From: Nocardia sp. MH4
GTDB lineage: Bacteria > Actinomycetota > Actinomycetes > Mycobacteriales > Mycobacteriaceae
Direction: 5' to 3'
Assembly: GCF_019266065.1 (NCBI RefSeq)
Contig: NZ_LPNR01000068.1
Coordinates: 1 to 39,089, forward strand
DNA: 39,089 nucleotides
The position numbers and the translations under genes are program-made. Shown piece by piece: positions 17,409-24,119 of the stretch. The stretch's first letter is position 1. The number at the start of each line of letters is the position of its first letter. Below the pieces are notes generated by a model. It worked only from the letters and a program-made list of their open reading frames with translations. It was not told the DNA's origin and searched no databases.

Positions 17409-18143
17409 ATGACGAGCAGCACCGTGGCCCTGGTGACCGGCGGCAGCCGGGGGATCGGCGCCGCCATCGCCCGCGCACTGGCGGGCGCGGGCGCCGACGT
17501 GGCGTTCACCTATCAGCGCGACGAGGTCGCCGCGAAGGTCGTCGCCGCCGATATCGAGGCGCTGGGCAGGCGGGCCGTGCCGATCCGGGCCGACAGCGCC
17601 GACGCCGAGCAGATCGTCGCCGCGGTCGACCGCACCGCCCGGGACCTGGGCGGGCTGGACGTGCTGGTGAACAACGCGGGCATCTTTCCGGCCAAGCCGT
17701 ACGGGGAATTCGGGCTCGACGAGATCGACCGCACACTGGGTATCCACGCCCGCGCCCCGTTCGTCGCAGGCCAGGCCGCGCTGGCATATCTGGGCGAGGG
17801 TGGACGGATCATCTCCATCGGGTCGAACCTGACCGATCGCGCGCTCTTCGGCGGCCTGGCGCTCTACAACCTGAGCAAGTCGGCGCTCAACGGCTACACC
17901 AAGGCGCTGGCCCGCGAACTCGGCCCGCGCGGGATCACCGTCAACTTGGTGCAGCCGGGACCCACCGACACCGACATGAACCCGGCGGGCAGCGATCACG
18001 CGCCGGTCCAGCGGGAGTTCAGCGCGCTGGGCCGTTTCGGCACGCCCGAGGACGTCGCCGATCTCGTCGCGTTCCTCGCCGGTCCCGCCGGGCGGACCAT
18101 CACCGGCGCGGTGATCACCATCGACGGCGGCACCAACGCCTGA
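17409..18143 (+). CDS. Short-chain dehydrogenase/reductase (SDR)
   Basis: 244 residues, the typical classical-SDR length. The NAD(P) motif is VTGGSRGIGAAIA (about residues 9-21), the structural motif is VNNAGIF, and the catalytic part has ISIGSN (Ser) and YNLSK (Tyr-x3-Lys). The C-terminus TGAVITIDGGTNA is the conserved end of this family. It would oxidise or reduce a small alcohol or ketone, substrate unknown. The ATG has AAAGGAG seven bases before it. It is transcribed away from its likely TetR regulator and probably induced by a compound that TetR senses. 36 bases separate its stop from that of the convergent SWIM gene. Confidence 0.9.
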   Translation: MTSSTVALVTGGSRGIGAAIARALAGAGADVAFTYQRDEVAAKVVAADIEALGRRAVPIRADSADAEQIVAAVDRTARDLGGLDVLVNNAGIFPAKPYGEFGLDEIDRTLGIHARAPFVAGQAALAYLGEGGRIISIGSNLTDRALFGGLALYNLSKSALNGYTKALARELGPRGITVNLVQPGPTDTDMNPAGSDHAPVQREFSALGRFGTPEDVADLVAFLAGPAGRTITGAVITIDGGTNA

Positions 18144-18179
18144 GCGGGCCGGCAGACCGCCCGGCGCCGCCCCGATGTG

Positions 18180-18722
18180 TCAGACCGCGAAGAACCGCGT
18201 CGGATCGAGAGCATGGACGCTGGTCCAGCGGTGCTCCTGGACGGGTGCCTCGGTGTCGTCGGTCGCGTCGAAGTAGCCCTGCAGCTCCAGGGCGAGCCGC
18301 GGGTTCTCGTCGACCTGCCGGGCGATCGTGTACAGCACCGCGAGGATGTGCACGCACCGGGCGGTGCGCGCCGAGCACGAGCAGTCGGTGCCGGCCAGGG
18401 CCGGAGCAGGCGAGTGGCCCACGTCCAGCAGCGCACGGTGCATCTCGTCGGTGATCACCGAGGGGTCGGGGATCGTGTGCGCGATCGTGGTCACCGCGGC
18501 CCGCGTCAGCGGCACCACCTCGACATGGGCGATCGAGGCCTGACCACCTCGATGCAGATGGGCGCGGACCGTGCGCCCCTCGATCTCGGTGCGGACGCCG
18601 TGATTGCGGGCGATGCTGCGGGCGCGGGGCAGCAGCGGTTCCGGCTTGGTCTGGCGCAGCGGCTCGGCCAGCCGGACCCAGTCCCGGCCCCAGGGCGTGA
18701 AGCCGAATTCGTTGTCGGGCAT
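18180..18722 (-). CDS. SWIM zinc-finger protein, partner of an SNF2 helicase
   Basis: 180 residues. The N-terminus reads FGFTPWGRDWVRLAEPLRQ. The SWIM finger is DCSCSARTARCVHILAVLY (about residues 113-131), with the CxC...CxH zinc ligands complete. The rest is helical, with RWTSVHALDPTRFF at the end. SWIM domains bind DNA or proteins and in bacteria are often next to SNF2/HepA ATPases, as here. The ATG overlaps the SNF2 stop by one base (TGATG), so the two are translationally coupled and probably made in equal amount. The product likely assists the ATPase on DNA. Confidence 0.85.
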   Translation of the reverse strand: MPDNEFGFTPWGRDWVRLAEPLRQTKPEPLLPRARSIARNHGVRTEIEGRTVRAHLHRGGQASIAHVEVVPLTRAAVTTIAHTIPDPSVITDEMHRALLDVGHSPAPALAGTDCSCSARTARCVHILAVLYTIARQVDENPRLALELQGYFDATDDTEAPVQEHRWTSVHALDPTRFFAV

Positions 18723-20509
18723 CAGTTCGCTCGCTTCCGGCGCAGGATGTCGACCAGCGCGTCGTCGTCGAGGCGGGCCAGTTCGGCGATGCCGGCCGCG
18801 TCGGACAGGTCGGTCAGCGCCGACTTGCGGGTGTGCATGGCGGCGATGTGCTCCTCGACGGTGGTCGAACTGGTCAGCGTGGTGACGGTGACGGTGCGGG
18901 TCTGCCCGATCCGATGGGCCCGGTCGGAGGCCTGCGCCTCGACGGCCGGATTCCACCAGCGATCGAAGTGGATCACGTCGGCGGCGCGGGTGAGGGTCAG
19001 GCCCGTGCCCGCGGCGCGCAGGCTCAGCACGAGCACCGGTGGACCGTCCGGTGATTGGAACGCGGTGACGATCCCGGCCCGCTGGTCGGCGTCGAGCCCG
19101 CCGTGGAAGAACGGCGCGGTGACGCCGAACTGTTCGGCGAGATGGCGCACCAGCAGCTCGCCGGTCGCCCGGTACTGGGTGAAGAGCAGGGTGGGGTCGC
19201 CGGTGTCGAGATTGGTGGCCACGATGTCGGTGCAGAGGTCGAGTTTGCCGGAGCGCCCGGCGAGTTCGTCCAGATCGCCGGAGACCAGCCCGGGATGGTT
19301 GCACACCTGTTTGAGCCCGGTGAGCGCGGCGAGCACGCGGCCCTGACGCTGCAGACCGGACCCGAAGCCCTCGTCGAGCGCCTCGGCGAGCACCGCGTCG
19401 TACACCCGTTCCTGCTCGGCGGTCAGATCGCACAGCAGGTCGCTGTGGATCTTCGCCGGCAGCGACGCCGCGACCTGGAGCTTCTTACGCCCGAGCACGA
19501 CCGGTTCCACCGCGTCGCGCAACCGGGCCGCCGCCGCGGCCGATCCCTCCTCGATCGGTTTGACGAACCGGCGCCGGAACTGGGTGCGGTGGGCGAACAG
19601 TCGCGGCACGGTCAGGTGCAGCAGCGCGAACAGCTCGTCGAGATGGTTCTCCACCGGCGTGCCGGTCAGCGCGACCTTGGCGTCGGCGGGGAGTGCCTTG
19701 GCGGCCCGCGACACCTGGGTGCGCGGATTCTTCAGTGCCTGGGCCTCGTCGAACACCACGGTGGCCCAGGAGGTCTCGGTCAACGCGGCCCCGTGCAGGC
19801 GCAGCGTCGGATATCCGGTGACCACGATCGTGCCGGGCGCGGCGGGCACCTCGCCGCCGCGCCAGGACACGGCGGTCAGATCCGGCGCGAACCGCGCGAT
19901 CTCGTGCACCCAGTTGCCCACCAGCGAGGTCGGGCATACCACCAGTTGCGGCCCGTCGGCCCGGCCCCGCAGGAACCCGATGGTCTGCACGGTCTTGCCG
20001 AGACCCATCTCGTCGGCCAGTACCGCACCGCCGTAGGCGGCGACGGTCTCGCGCAACCAGCTCACCCCCCGTACCTGGTAGGGGCGCAGGGTGGCGTCGA
20101 GCAGCCCGGCCAGCTCGACGGCGGCCACTTCGGTCTCCCGCAGTACCCGGACCGCCCGCTGCGCCGAGCAGACCGCGGTGCCGACGGCATCGGGGACGGC
20201 ATGGGCGGCGACGGGCAGGTCGGCGGCCGCGTCGGGTCGGACCTCGGCGTCCGGGCCGAGCAGGGCACGCCACGCCAGCGTCGACGGCGCGAGGTCGACG
20301 GCGGCCAGCGCGGCCAGCTCGGTGGGTGTCACCACGGCCGCCGGGATCTCGGTCGGCTCGATCGCGCCGCGCTCGCCGACCGGCAGCGCGAGGGTGAGCC
20401 GTTCCTGGTCGCCGACGTCCGTCGGCGCGGGACCGGCGCCGTGGCCGGTCCAGGTCCACAGGGCGAACAGGTGACGGTCGGGGAGATAGGTGGCCTGGGT
20501 GGCGGGCAG
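18722..20509 (-). CDS. SNF2/HepA-family DNA-dependent ATPase (candidate CTG start)
   Basis: About 595 residues if it starts at CTG 20509. Motifs: YQVRGVSWLRE, Walker A ADEMGLGKTVQ, motif Ia VVCPTSLVGNW, motif II VFDEAQALKN (DEAQ), motif III ALTGTPVEN, motif V SLRAAGTGLTLTRA, and motif VI QASDRAHRIGQ. These are all features of SNF2-type remodellers or translocases. In this frame an in-frame TAG lies upstream, and no ATG, GTG or TTG occurs before GTG 20335. Yet the stretch 20336-20509 encodes a sensible N-terminus (ATYLPDRHLFALWTWTG), and AGAGGAG stands six bases before CTG 20509. The promoter just upstream is SigE/SigH-like. It forms an operon with the SWIM gene. Confidence 0.85.
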   Translation of the reverse strand: MPATQATYLPDRHLFALWTWTGHGAGPAPTDVGDQERLTLALPVGERGAIEPTEIPAAVVTPTELAALAAVDLAPSTLAWRALLGPDAEVRPDAAADLPVAAHAVPDAVGTAVCSAQRAVRVLRETEVAAVELAGLLDATLRPYQVRGVSWLRETVAAYGGAVLADEMGLGKTVQTIGFLRGRADGPQLVVCPTSLVGNWVHEIARFAPDLTAVSWRGGEVPAAPGTIVVTGYPTLRLHGAALTETSWATVVFDEAQALKNPRTQVSRAAKALPADAKVALTGTPVENHLDELFALLHLTVPRLFAHRTQFRRRFVKPIEEGSAAAAARLRDAVEPVVLGRKKLQVAASLPAKIHSDLLCDLTAEQERVYDAVLAEALDEGFGSGLQRQGRVLAALTGLKQVCNHPGLVSGDLDELAGRSGKLDLCTDIVATNLDTGDPTLLFTQYRATGELLVRHLAEQFGVTAPFFHGGLDADQRAGIVTAFQSPDGPPVLVLSLRAAGTGLTLTRAADVIHFDRWWNPAVEAQASDRAHRIGQTRTVTVTTLTSSTTVEEHIAAMHTRKSALTDLSDAAGIAELARLDDDALVDILRRKRAN

Positions 20510-20515
20510 AGCGGT

Positions 20516-20522
20516 CTCCTCT
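20516..20522 (-). promoter_or_regulatory. Ribosome site that decides a CTG start
   Basis: The minus strand reads AGAGGAG, a near-perfect Shine-Dalgarno sequence, six bases before CTG 20509. It has no other good start codon in range, in this frame or another. Confidence 0.6.
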
Positions 20523-20545
20523 GATCGGGCAGCACGAACGACCTA

Positions 20546-20574
20546 ACAACGTACACTGTACTGAGTTTGTTCCC
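20546..20574 (-). promoter_or_regulatory. SigE/SigH-type promoter of the SNF2/SWIM operon
   Basis: The minus strand shows GGGAAC (20569-20574), a 17-base spacer and CGTTGT (20546-20551). The spacing and both boxes match the sigB promoter at 8716-8745. The predicted transcription start is about 20540, giving a leader of about 30 bases that contains the AGAGGAG ribosome site. Confidence 0.7.
20551..20561. promoter_or_regulatory. Palindrome GTACACTGTAC, putative TetR operator
   Basis: The arms GTACA and TGTAC are perfect around one base. It lies inside the spacer of the SNF2/SWIM promoter, touching its -10 box, and 35 bases before the divergent tetR start. Binding by that TetR protein would block both genes. 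Confidence 0.6.
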
Positions 20575-20595
20575 GACCGCCAGAAAGGACGGCGC

Positions 20596-21354
20596 GTGCC
20601 CACCGACGGCGACGAATCCACCGCACAGGCCACCCGCATCCTCGAACTGCTGTGGCGGCACGCCCTGCCGGCCAAGCCGGGCGCGCGCGGCCCGAAACCC
20701 GGTGTCACGGTCGACGCGGTGGTCGCCGCGGGCATCGCGCTGGCCGACCGGGACGGCATCGAGAAGCTGACGATCCGCGCGGTCGCCGCCGAACTCGGGT
20801 TGCGCGCCATGAGCCTCTACACCTATGTCCCCAGCAAGGACGCGCTGCTGGTGCTCATGGTCGACGCCGTCGCCGCCGACGACCCGCCGATCCCGGCCGA
20901 CCTGCCGATCCGCGACCGGATGATCGCCGTCGCTACCCGGATCCGGTCCGAGCTGATCGCCCATCCCTGGCTGCTGGGGGTCTCGCCGTGGCGGCAGGTC
21001 CTCGGCCCGGCCAGGATGCGCCGCTACGAACGTCAACTCGCCGCGATCGAGGGCATCGGGCTCGACGACCTCGCGATGGACCGCGCGATCGCGGTGCTCA
21101 CCGACTTCGCCACCGGCAACGCCCGCCTCGCCGTCGCGGCGGCGGGCGCGACGGCCCAGCTCAGCGACGCGGACTGGTGGCAGGTGCACGGCCCCCTGCT
21201 GGCCCAGGTGATGCCCGCCGAGGAGTTCCCGCTGGCCGGGCGCGTCGGCACCACTGTCGGCGAGCACTACCAGGCACCGGCCGATCCCGACGGTGCCTTC
21301 GTCTACGGGGTCGCGACGCTGGTCGACGGCATCCTCGCCGACGCCGCGGGCTGA
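20596..21354 (+). CDS. TetR-family regulator with TetR-type C-terminal domain
   Basis: 252 residues. The N-terminal part contains VDAVVAAGIALADRDGIEKL, the helix-turn-helix IRAVAAELGLRAMSLYTYV (about residues 59-77) and SKDALLVLM. The long C-terminal domain, with DWWQVHGPLLAQVMPAEEFP, resembles the classical TetR ligand domain of drug-sensing members. The GTG start has AAAGGA six bases upstream. It is divergent from the SNF2/SWIM operon, with the palindrome at 20551-20561 between them, so autoregulation and control of that operon are both plausible. No efflux gene is adjacent, which is unusual for this subfamily. A strong hairpin follows the stop. Confidence 0.88.
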   Translation: MPTDGDESTAQATRILELLWRHALPAKPGARGPKPGVTVDAVVAAGIALADRDGIEKLTIRAVAAELGLRAMSLYTYVPSKDALLVLMVDAVAADDPPIPADLPIRDRMIAVATRIRSELIAHPWLLGVSPWRQVLGPARMRRYERQLAAIEGIGLDDLAMDRAIAVLTDFATGNARLAVAAAGATAQLSDADWWQVHGPLLAQVMPAEEFPLAGRVGTTVGEHYQAPADPDGAFVYGVATLVDGILADAAG

Positions 21355-21367
21355 TCCCGGACACGCA

Positions 21368-21401
21368 ACAGCGGGCGTCCGGATTCCGGATCGCCCGCTG
21401 T
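21368..21401. terminator. Hairpin between tetR and the zinc-ribbon gene
   Basis: The 10-bp stem ACAGCGGGCG / CGCCCGCTGT encloses a second stem TCCGG / CCGGA. It is followed on the plus strand by a T-rich stretch (GTTCTGTTGT). It lies between convergent genes and is probably bidirectional. Confidence 0.75.
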
Positions 21402-21447
21402 CGGGTGTTCTGTTGTCAGATGTTGTTGTTTCGGACGCGAGGAGTGG

Positions 21448-21642
21448 TCAGAGAGCGGGAGCGGATTCCGTGTCGATCACGGCTTCGAGCTCGCGCAAAC
21501 GGTCCATGTGTTCATTCGCGTGGTGCTGGCAGAAGAGCAACTCGCCACCCGCGGGAAGAACGGCACGCACTCGGGCAGCCGCCCCGCAACGATCGCAACG
21601 ATCGACCGCGGTCAGTGGGGTGCTGGTCAGGGTTCCTGGCAT
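21448..21642 (-). CDS. Small zinc-ribbon protein (DUF7455-like)
   Basis: 64 residues. DRCDRCGAAA at about residues 15-24 and LLFCQHHANEH at about 36-46 give a CxxC plus CxHH zinc site. The C-terminus is an acidic helix. Such small proteins are widely conserved in actinobacteria and have no known role; the match to DUF7455 is from memory. The ATG has a near-perfect ribosome site (GGAGGAG), so expression could be high. A one-mismatch version of the GGGAAC-N17-CGTT promoter lies about 115 bases upstream. Confidence 0.85.
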   Translation of the reverse strand: MPGTLTSTPLTAVDRCDRCGAAARVRAVLPAGGELLFCQHHANEHMDRLRELEAVIDTESAPAL

Positions 21643-22043
21643 GACTCCTCCGTCCCGGCTCCCGGCGCTGCGTGGCCGTTCGCCTAGGTGTGGGCCCCGT
21701 GGTCACTCCACGTGGCTCGCGTCCGCTACTTCCCAGCAGGGGTACGACTACTTTGTCAGACGTTCGGGGTTCAGGCTTTGTTCCCGGAAGTGAATCTTTG
21801 TGTTTTCGATAACACGACCTGCGGTTTCGCTGAAAGCGAACATGTGCTGGTCGTGGTCACGAGCCCTCGCCGACCACTCGCGGTGCCGTCGCTGCCACCT
21901 CCCACTCGCTCCTGTCACTCACCGATATGTCGCTCGCTGCGGTGTTGCTCGTTACGTCCCGAGCGACCTCGAAGTGCGCCGTACCGATCATCCTGTGACA
22001 GGGTCGTGAACGTCCGATCCTGTTGTCTACCCGGAGATTACCC
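21643..22043. other. 400-base non-coding region of lower GC with serial inverted repeats
   Basis: No convincing gene. It is visibly richer in A/T than its surroundings. Three inverted repeats follow one another: GTGTT/AACAC with a 6-base loop (21800-21815), TTCGCT/AGCGAA with loop GAA (21826-21840), and TCGTG/CACGA (21851-21862). It carries the promoters of the zinc-ribbon gene (minus) and the DUF952 gene (plus). Confidence 0.55.
21757..21785 (-). promoter_or_regulatory. Near-match SigE/SigH-type promoter before the zinc-ribbon gene
   Basis: The minus strand shows GGGAAC (21780-21785), a 17-base spacer and CGTCTG (21757-21762), where CGTT would be ideal. It has the same spacing as the sigB, SNF2 and DUF4193 promoters. 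Confidence 0.45.
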
Positions 22044-22415
22044 GTGACGTCCGACACTCACACGCTGGTTCACCTGTGTACTTCCCAAGAATGGGACGAC
22101 GCACAACGGGCAGGCGAGCGCCGACCGCCCTCGCTGTCGGAGAGCGGCTTCGTGCACCTGTCCACGCCCGCTCAGGTCCATCTGCCCGCAAACCGGCTCT
22201 TCGCGGGCCGCACCGACCTCGTGGTGCTGTGGCTCGACCCGGCCCGGTTCACCGGCGAGGTGCGCTGGGAGCCGGGCGTGCCGACCGATCCGGCCTCGAT
22301 GTTGTTCCCGCATCTTTATGCCCCGCTGCCCGTCGCCGCCGTGCTCGAGGCCGCCACGTATTTGCCGGGACCGGACGGCCGCTTCGATACGCCCCGGCGC
22401 GGCACAGTGGCGTAG
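22044..22415 (+). CDS. DUF952 family protein
   Basis: 123 residues. The start LVHLCTSQEWDDAQRAG, the central SGFVHLSTPAQVHLPANRLF, and VVLWLDPARF then FPHLYAPLPVAAV near the end are the marks of DUF952, a small single-domain family. Conserved histidines (VHL, FVHLS, PHLY) line a possible active site, but no reaction is established. It is cytoplasmic. The GTG at 22044 has GGAG seven bases upstream. 37 bases separate its stop from the next gene, which seems to have its own promoter. Confidence 0.85.
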   Translation: MTSDTHTLVHLCTSQEWDDAQRAGERRPPSLSESGFVHLSTPAQVHLPANRLFAGRTDLVVLWLDPARFTGEVRWEPGVPTDPASMLFPHLYAPLPVAAVLEAATYLPGPDGRFDTPRRGTVA

Positions 22416-22440
22416 GCCACATCGGCGCGGGGTGCGCGGC

Positions 22441-22446
22441 TACTGT
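22441..22446 (+). promoter_or_regulatory. -10 box of leaderless khtT-like transcript
   Basis: TACTGT lies 6 bases before GTG 22453. The intervening GGAGGG touches the start codon and is too close to act as a ribosome site, so a leaderless mRNA fits better. Confidence 0.5.
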
Positions 22447-22452
22447 GGAGGG

Positions 22453-22935
22453 GTGAACGTCGACGTCACAGCGCTACCGGGGATCGGAGTGCGCAAGGAT
22501 TTCGAGGTCAAGTCGGGACGTCGCGTCGGGGTGGTCGCCCACCGCGACGGTGACATCGACCTGATCGTGTCCAAACCCGACGACCCGGACGCGATCGCGG
22601 CTCAGGTGCCGCTGTCCACCGACGAGGCGTCGGTGCTGGCGAACCTGCTCGGCGCGCCGCAGCTGGTCGCCAAACTCAACGACGACCATCGCGATCTGCC
22701 GGGCATCACCACCCGGCAGCTCGCGATCGGGGACGAATCGCCCTACGCGGGACGCACACTCGGTGAGACCGCGATGCGCACCCGCACCAAGACCTCGATC
22801 GTCGCGGTGATGCGCGCCGGTCAGCTGCACCCGTCGCCCGGCCCCGACTTCACCTTCACCGAGGGTGACTTGCTCGTGGTCGTCGGCACCCCGGACGGCC
22901 TGGACGCGGCCGCGAAGATCCTCGCGCACGGCTGA
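22453..22935 (+). CDS. RCK_C-domain regulatory subunit of a cation/proton antiporter (KhtT-like)
   Basis: 160 residues. The N-terminal half begins VDVTALPGIGVRKDFEVKSG, as in KhtT-type subunits. The C-terminal RCK_C (TrkA-C) domain covers about residues 85-158 and includes ESPYAGRTLGET and FTEGDLLVVVGTPDGLD. In Bacillus, KhtT gates the K+/H+ antiporter KhtU and responds to nucleotides and pH. The antiporter gene follows after 5 bases, so the two make one complex at the inner face of the membrane. The nucleotide bound here is not predictable. Confidence 0.87.
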   Translation: MNVDVTALPGIGVRKDFEVKSGRRVGVVAHRDGDIDLIVSKPDDPDAIAAQVPLSTDEASVLANLLGAPQLVAKLNDDHRDLPGITTRQLAIGDESPYAGRTLGETAMRTRTKTSIVAVMRAGQLHPSPGPDFTFTEGDLLVVVGTPDGLDAAAKILAHG

Positions 22936-22940
22936 CCGCC

Positions 22941-24119
22941 GTGACCTCGCAGGCCCTGGCTCTGCTCGAGCTCGGTGTGATCTTGTTCGCGCTGGGGATC
23001 TGCGGGCGGGTGGCGGGCCGGTTCGGCATGTCGCCGATCCCGCTGTACCTGCTGGGTGGGTTGGCCTTCGGCCGCGGCGGTTACCTGCAGTTGGAGGCGG
23101 CCACCGAGTTCGGGCACCTGGCCAGTGAGATCGGCGTCGTGCTGCTGCTGTTGCTGCTCGGGCTGGAGTACACCGCCCCCGAGCTGATGACCGGTCTGCG
23201 GCGCTCCTGGGCAGCGGGCCTGGTGGATCTGGTGGCCAACGCGCTGCCCGGCGCCGCGGTGGCGCTGATCCTGGGCTGGGGCGTGACCGGCGCCGTGGTG
23301 CTCGGCGGCGTCACCTACATCTCGTCGTCGGGGATCGTCGCCAAGGTGCTCGACGACCTCGGCCGCCTCGGTAACCGCGAGACTCCCGTGGTCCTGTCGA
23401 TCCTGGTGCTCGAGGACCTGGCGATGGCGGTATACCTGCCGATCCTGACCATGATGCTGGCGGGCCTGAGCCTGCTGAGTGGGCTGATGTCGCTGGCCGT
23501 CGCACTGGCGACCATCTCGGTGGTGCTGGTGGTGGCGTTGCGGTTCGGGCGGGTGGTCTCGGCGGTGCTCGACAGCGCCGACCGCGAGGTGTTCCTGCTG
23601 CAACTGCTCGGCGCCGCGCTGCTGGTGGCGGGCGCGGCCTCGGGGCTCAACGTCTCGGCCGCGGTCGGCGCGTTCCTGCTCGGCATCGCGATCTCGGGCT
23701 CCACCGCGCACGAGGCGGCCAAACTGCTCGAGCCGCTGCGCGATCTGTTCGCCGCGATCTTCTTCGTCGCCTTCGGGCTGTCCATCGATCCGGCCGCGAT
23801 CCCGCCGGTGTTCGGCTGGGCGGTGGCGCTGGCGGTGGTCACCGCGGGCACCAAGGTGGGCGTCGGCTGGTGGGCGGCGAGCAGGCAGGGGATCCGCCGG
23901 ATGGGTCGCGCGCGGGCGGGCGCCGCGCTGGTGGCGCGCGGCGAGTTCTCCATCGTCATCGCCGGTCTGGCGGTCGCCTACGGCAAGGTCGATCCCCGGC
24001 TGGCCGCACTCGCCTCCGCCTATGTGCTGCTGATGGCGATCCTCGGACCGATCGCGGCCAGGGTCGTCGAGCCGGTCGTCGAATTCACCCGGCGCCGTGT
24101 GGGTCTGGCGCCGAGCTGA
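22941..24119 (+). CDS. CPA2-family cation/proton antiporter (KhtU/KefB-like)
   Basis: 392 residues with about 12 hydrophobic segments. Family landmarks: IPLYLLGGLAFGRGG near the start, LLLLLLGLEYTAPEL, TYISSSGIVAKVLDDLGR (the unwound region), VVLSILVLEDLAMAVYLP with the ion-binding Glu-Asp, and ALVARGEFSIVIAGLA near the end. It likely exports K+ (or Na+) in exchange for protons under control of the KhtT-like subunit encoded just upstream. The GTG start has no clear ribosome site, which suggests translational coupling. The stop TGA is immediately followed by the stop of the convergent MHYT gene. Confidence 0.9.
   Translation: MTSQALALLELGVILFALGICGRVAGRFGMSPIPLYLLGGLAFGRGGYLQLEAATEFGHLASEIGVVLLLLLLGLEYTAPELMTGLRRSWAAGLVDLVANALPGAAVALILGWGVTGAVVLGGVTYISSSGIVAKVLDDLGRLGNRETPVVLSILVLEDLAMAVYLPILTMMLAGLSLLSGLMSLAVALATISVVLVVALRFGRVVSAVLDSADREVFLLQLLGAALLVAGAASGLNVSAAVGAFLLGIAISGSTAHEAAKLLEPLRDLFAAIFFVAFGLSIDPAAIPPVFGWAVALAVVTAGTKVGVGWWAASRQGIRRMGRARAGAALVARGEFSIVIAGLAVAYGKVDPRLAALASAYVLLMAILGPIAARVVEPVVEFTRRRVGLAPS

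Noticed and set aside
13682..17509. 1275-codon minus-strand open frame
   Set aside because: It spans YihY, the helicase (antisense) and tetR in a wrong frame and shows no recognisable domain.
20333..20335. GTG 20335 as the SNF2 start
   Set aside because: No ribosome site there, and 58 upstream codons in frame look coding and follow a strong ribosome site at 20516-20522.
21688..22047. 119-codon plus-strand frame in the low-GC gap
   Set aside because: No ribosome site and unusual Cys/Ser/Arg content. It overlaps the promoter and start of DUF952.
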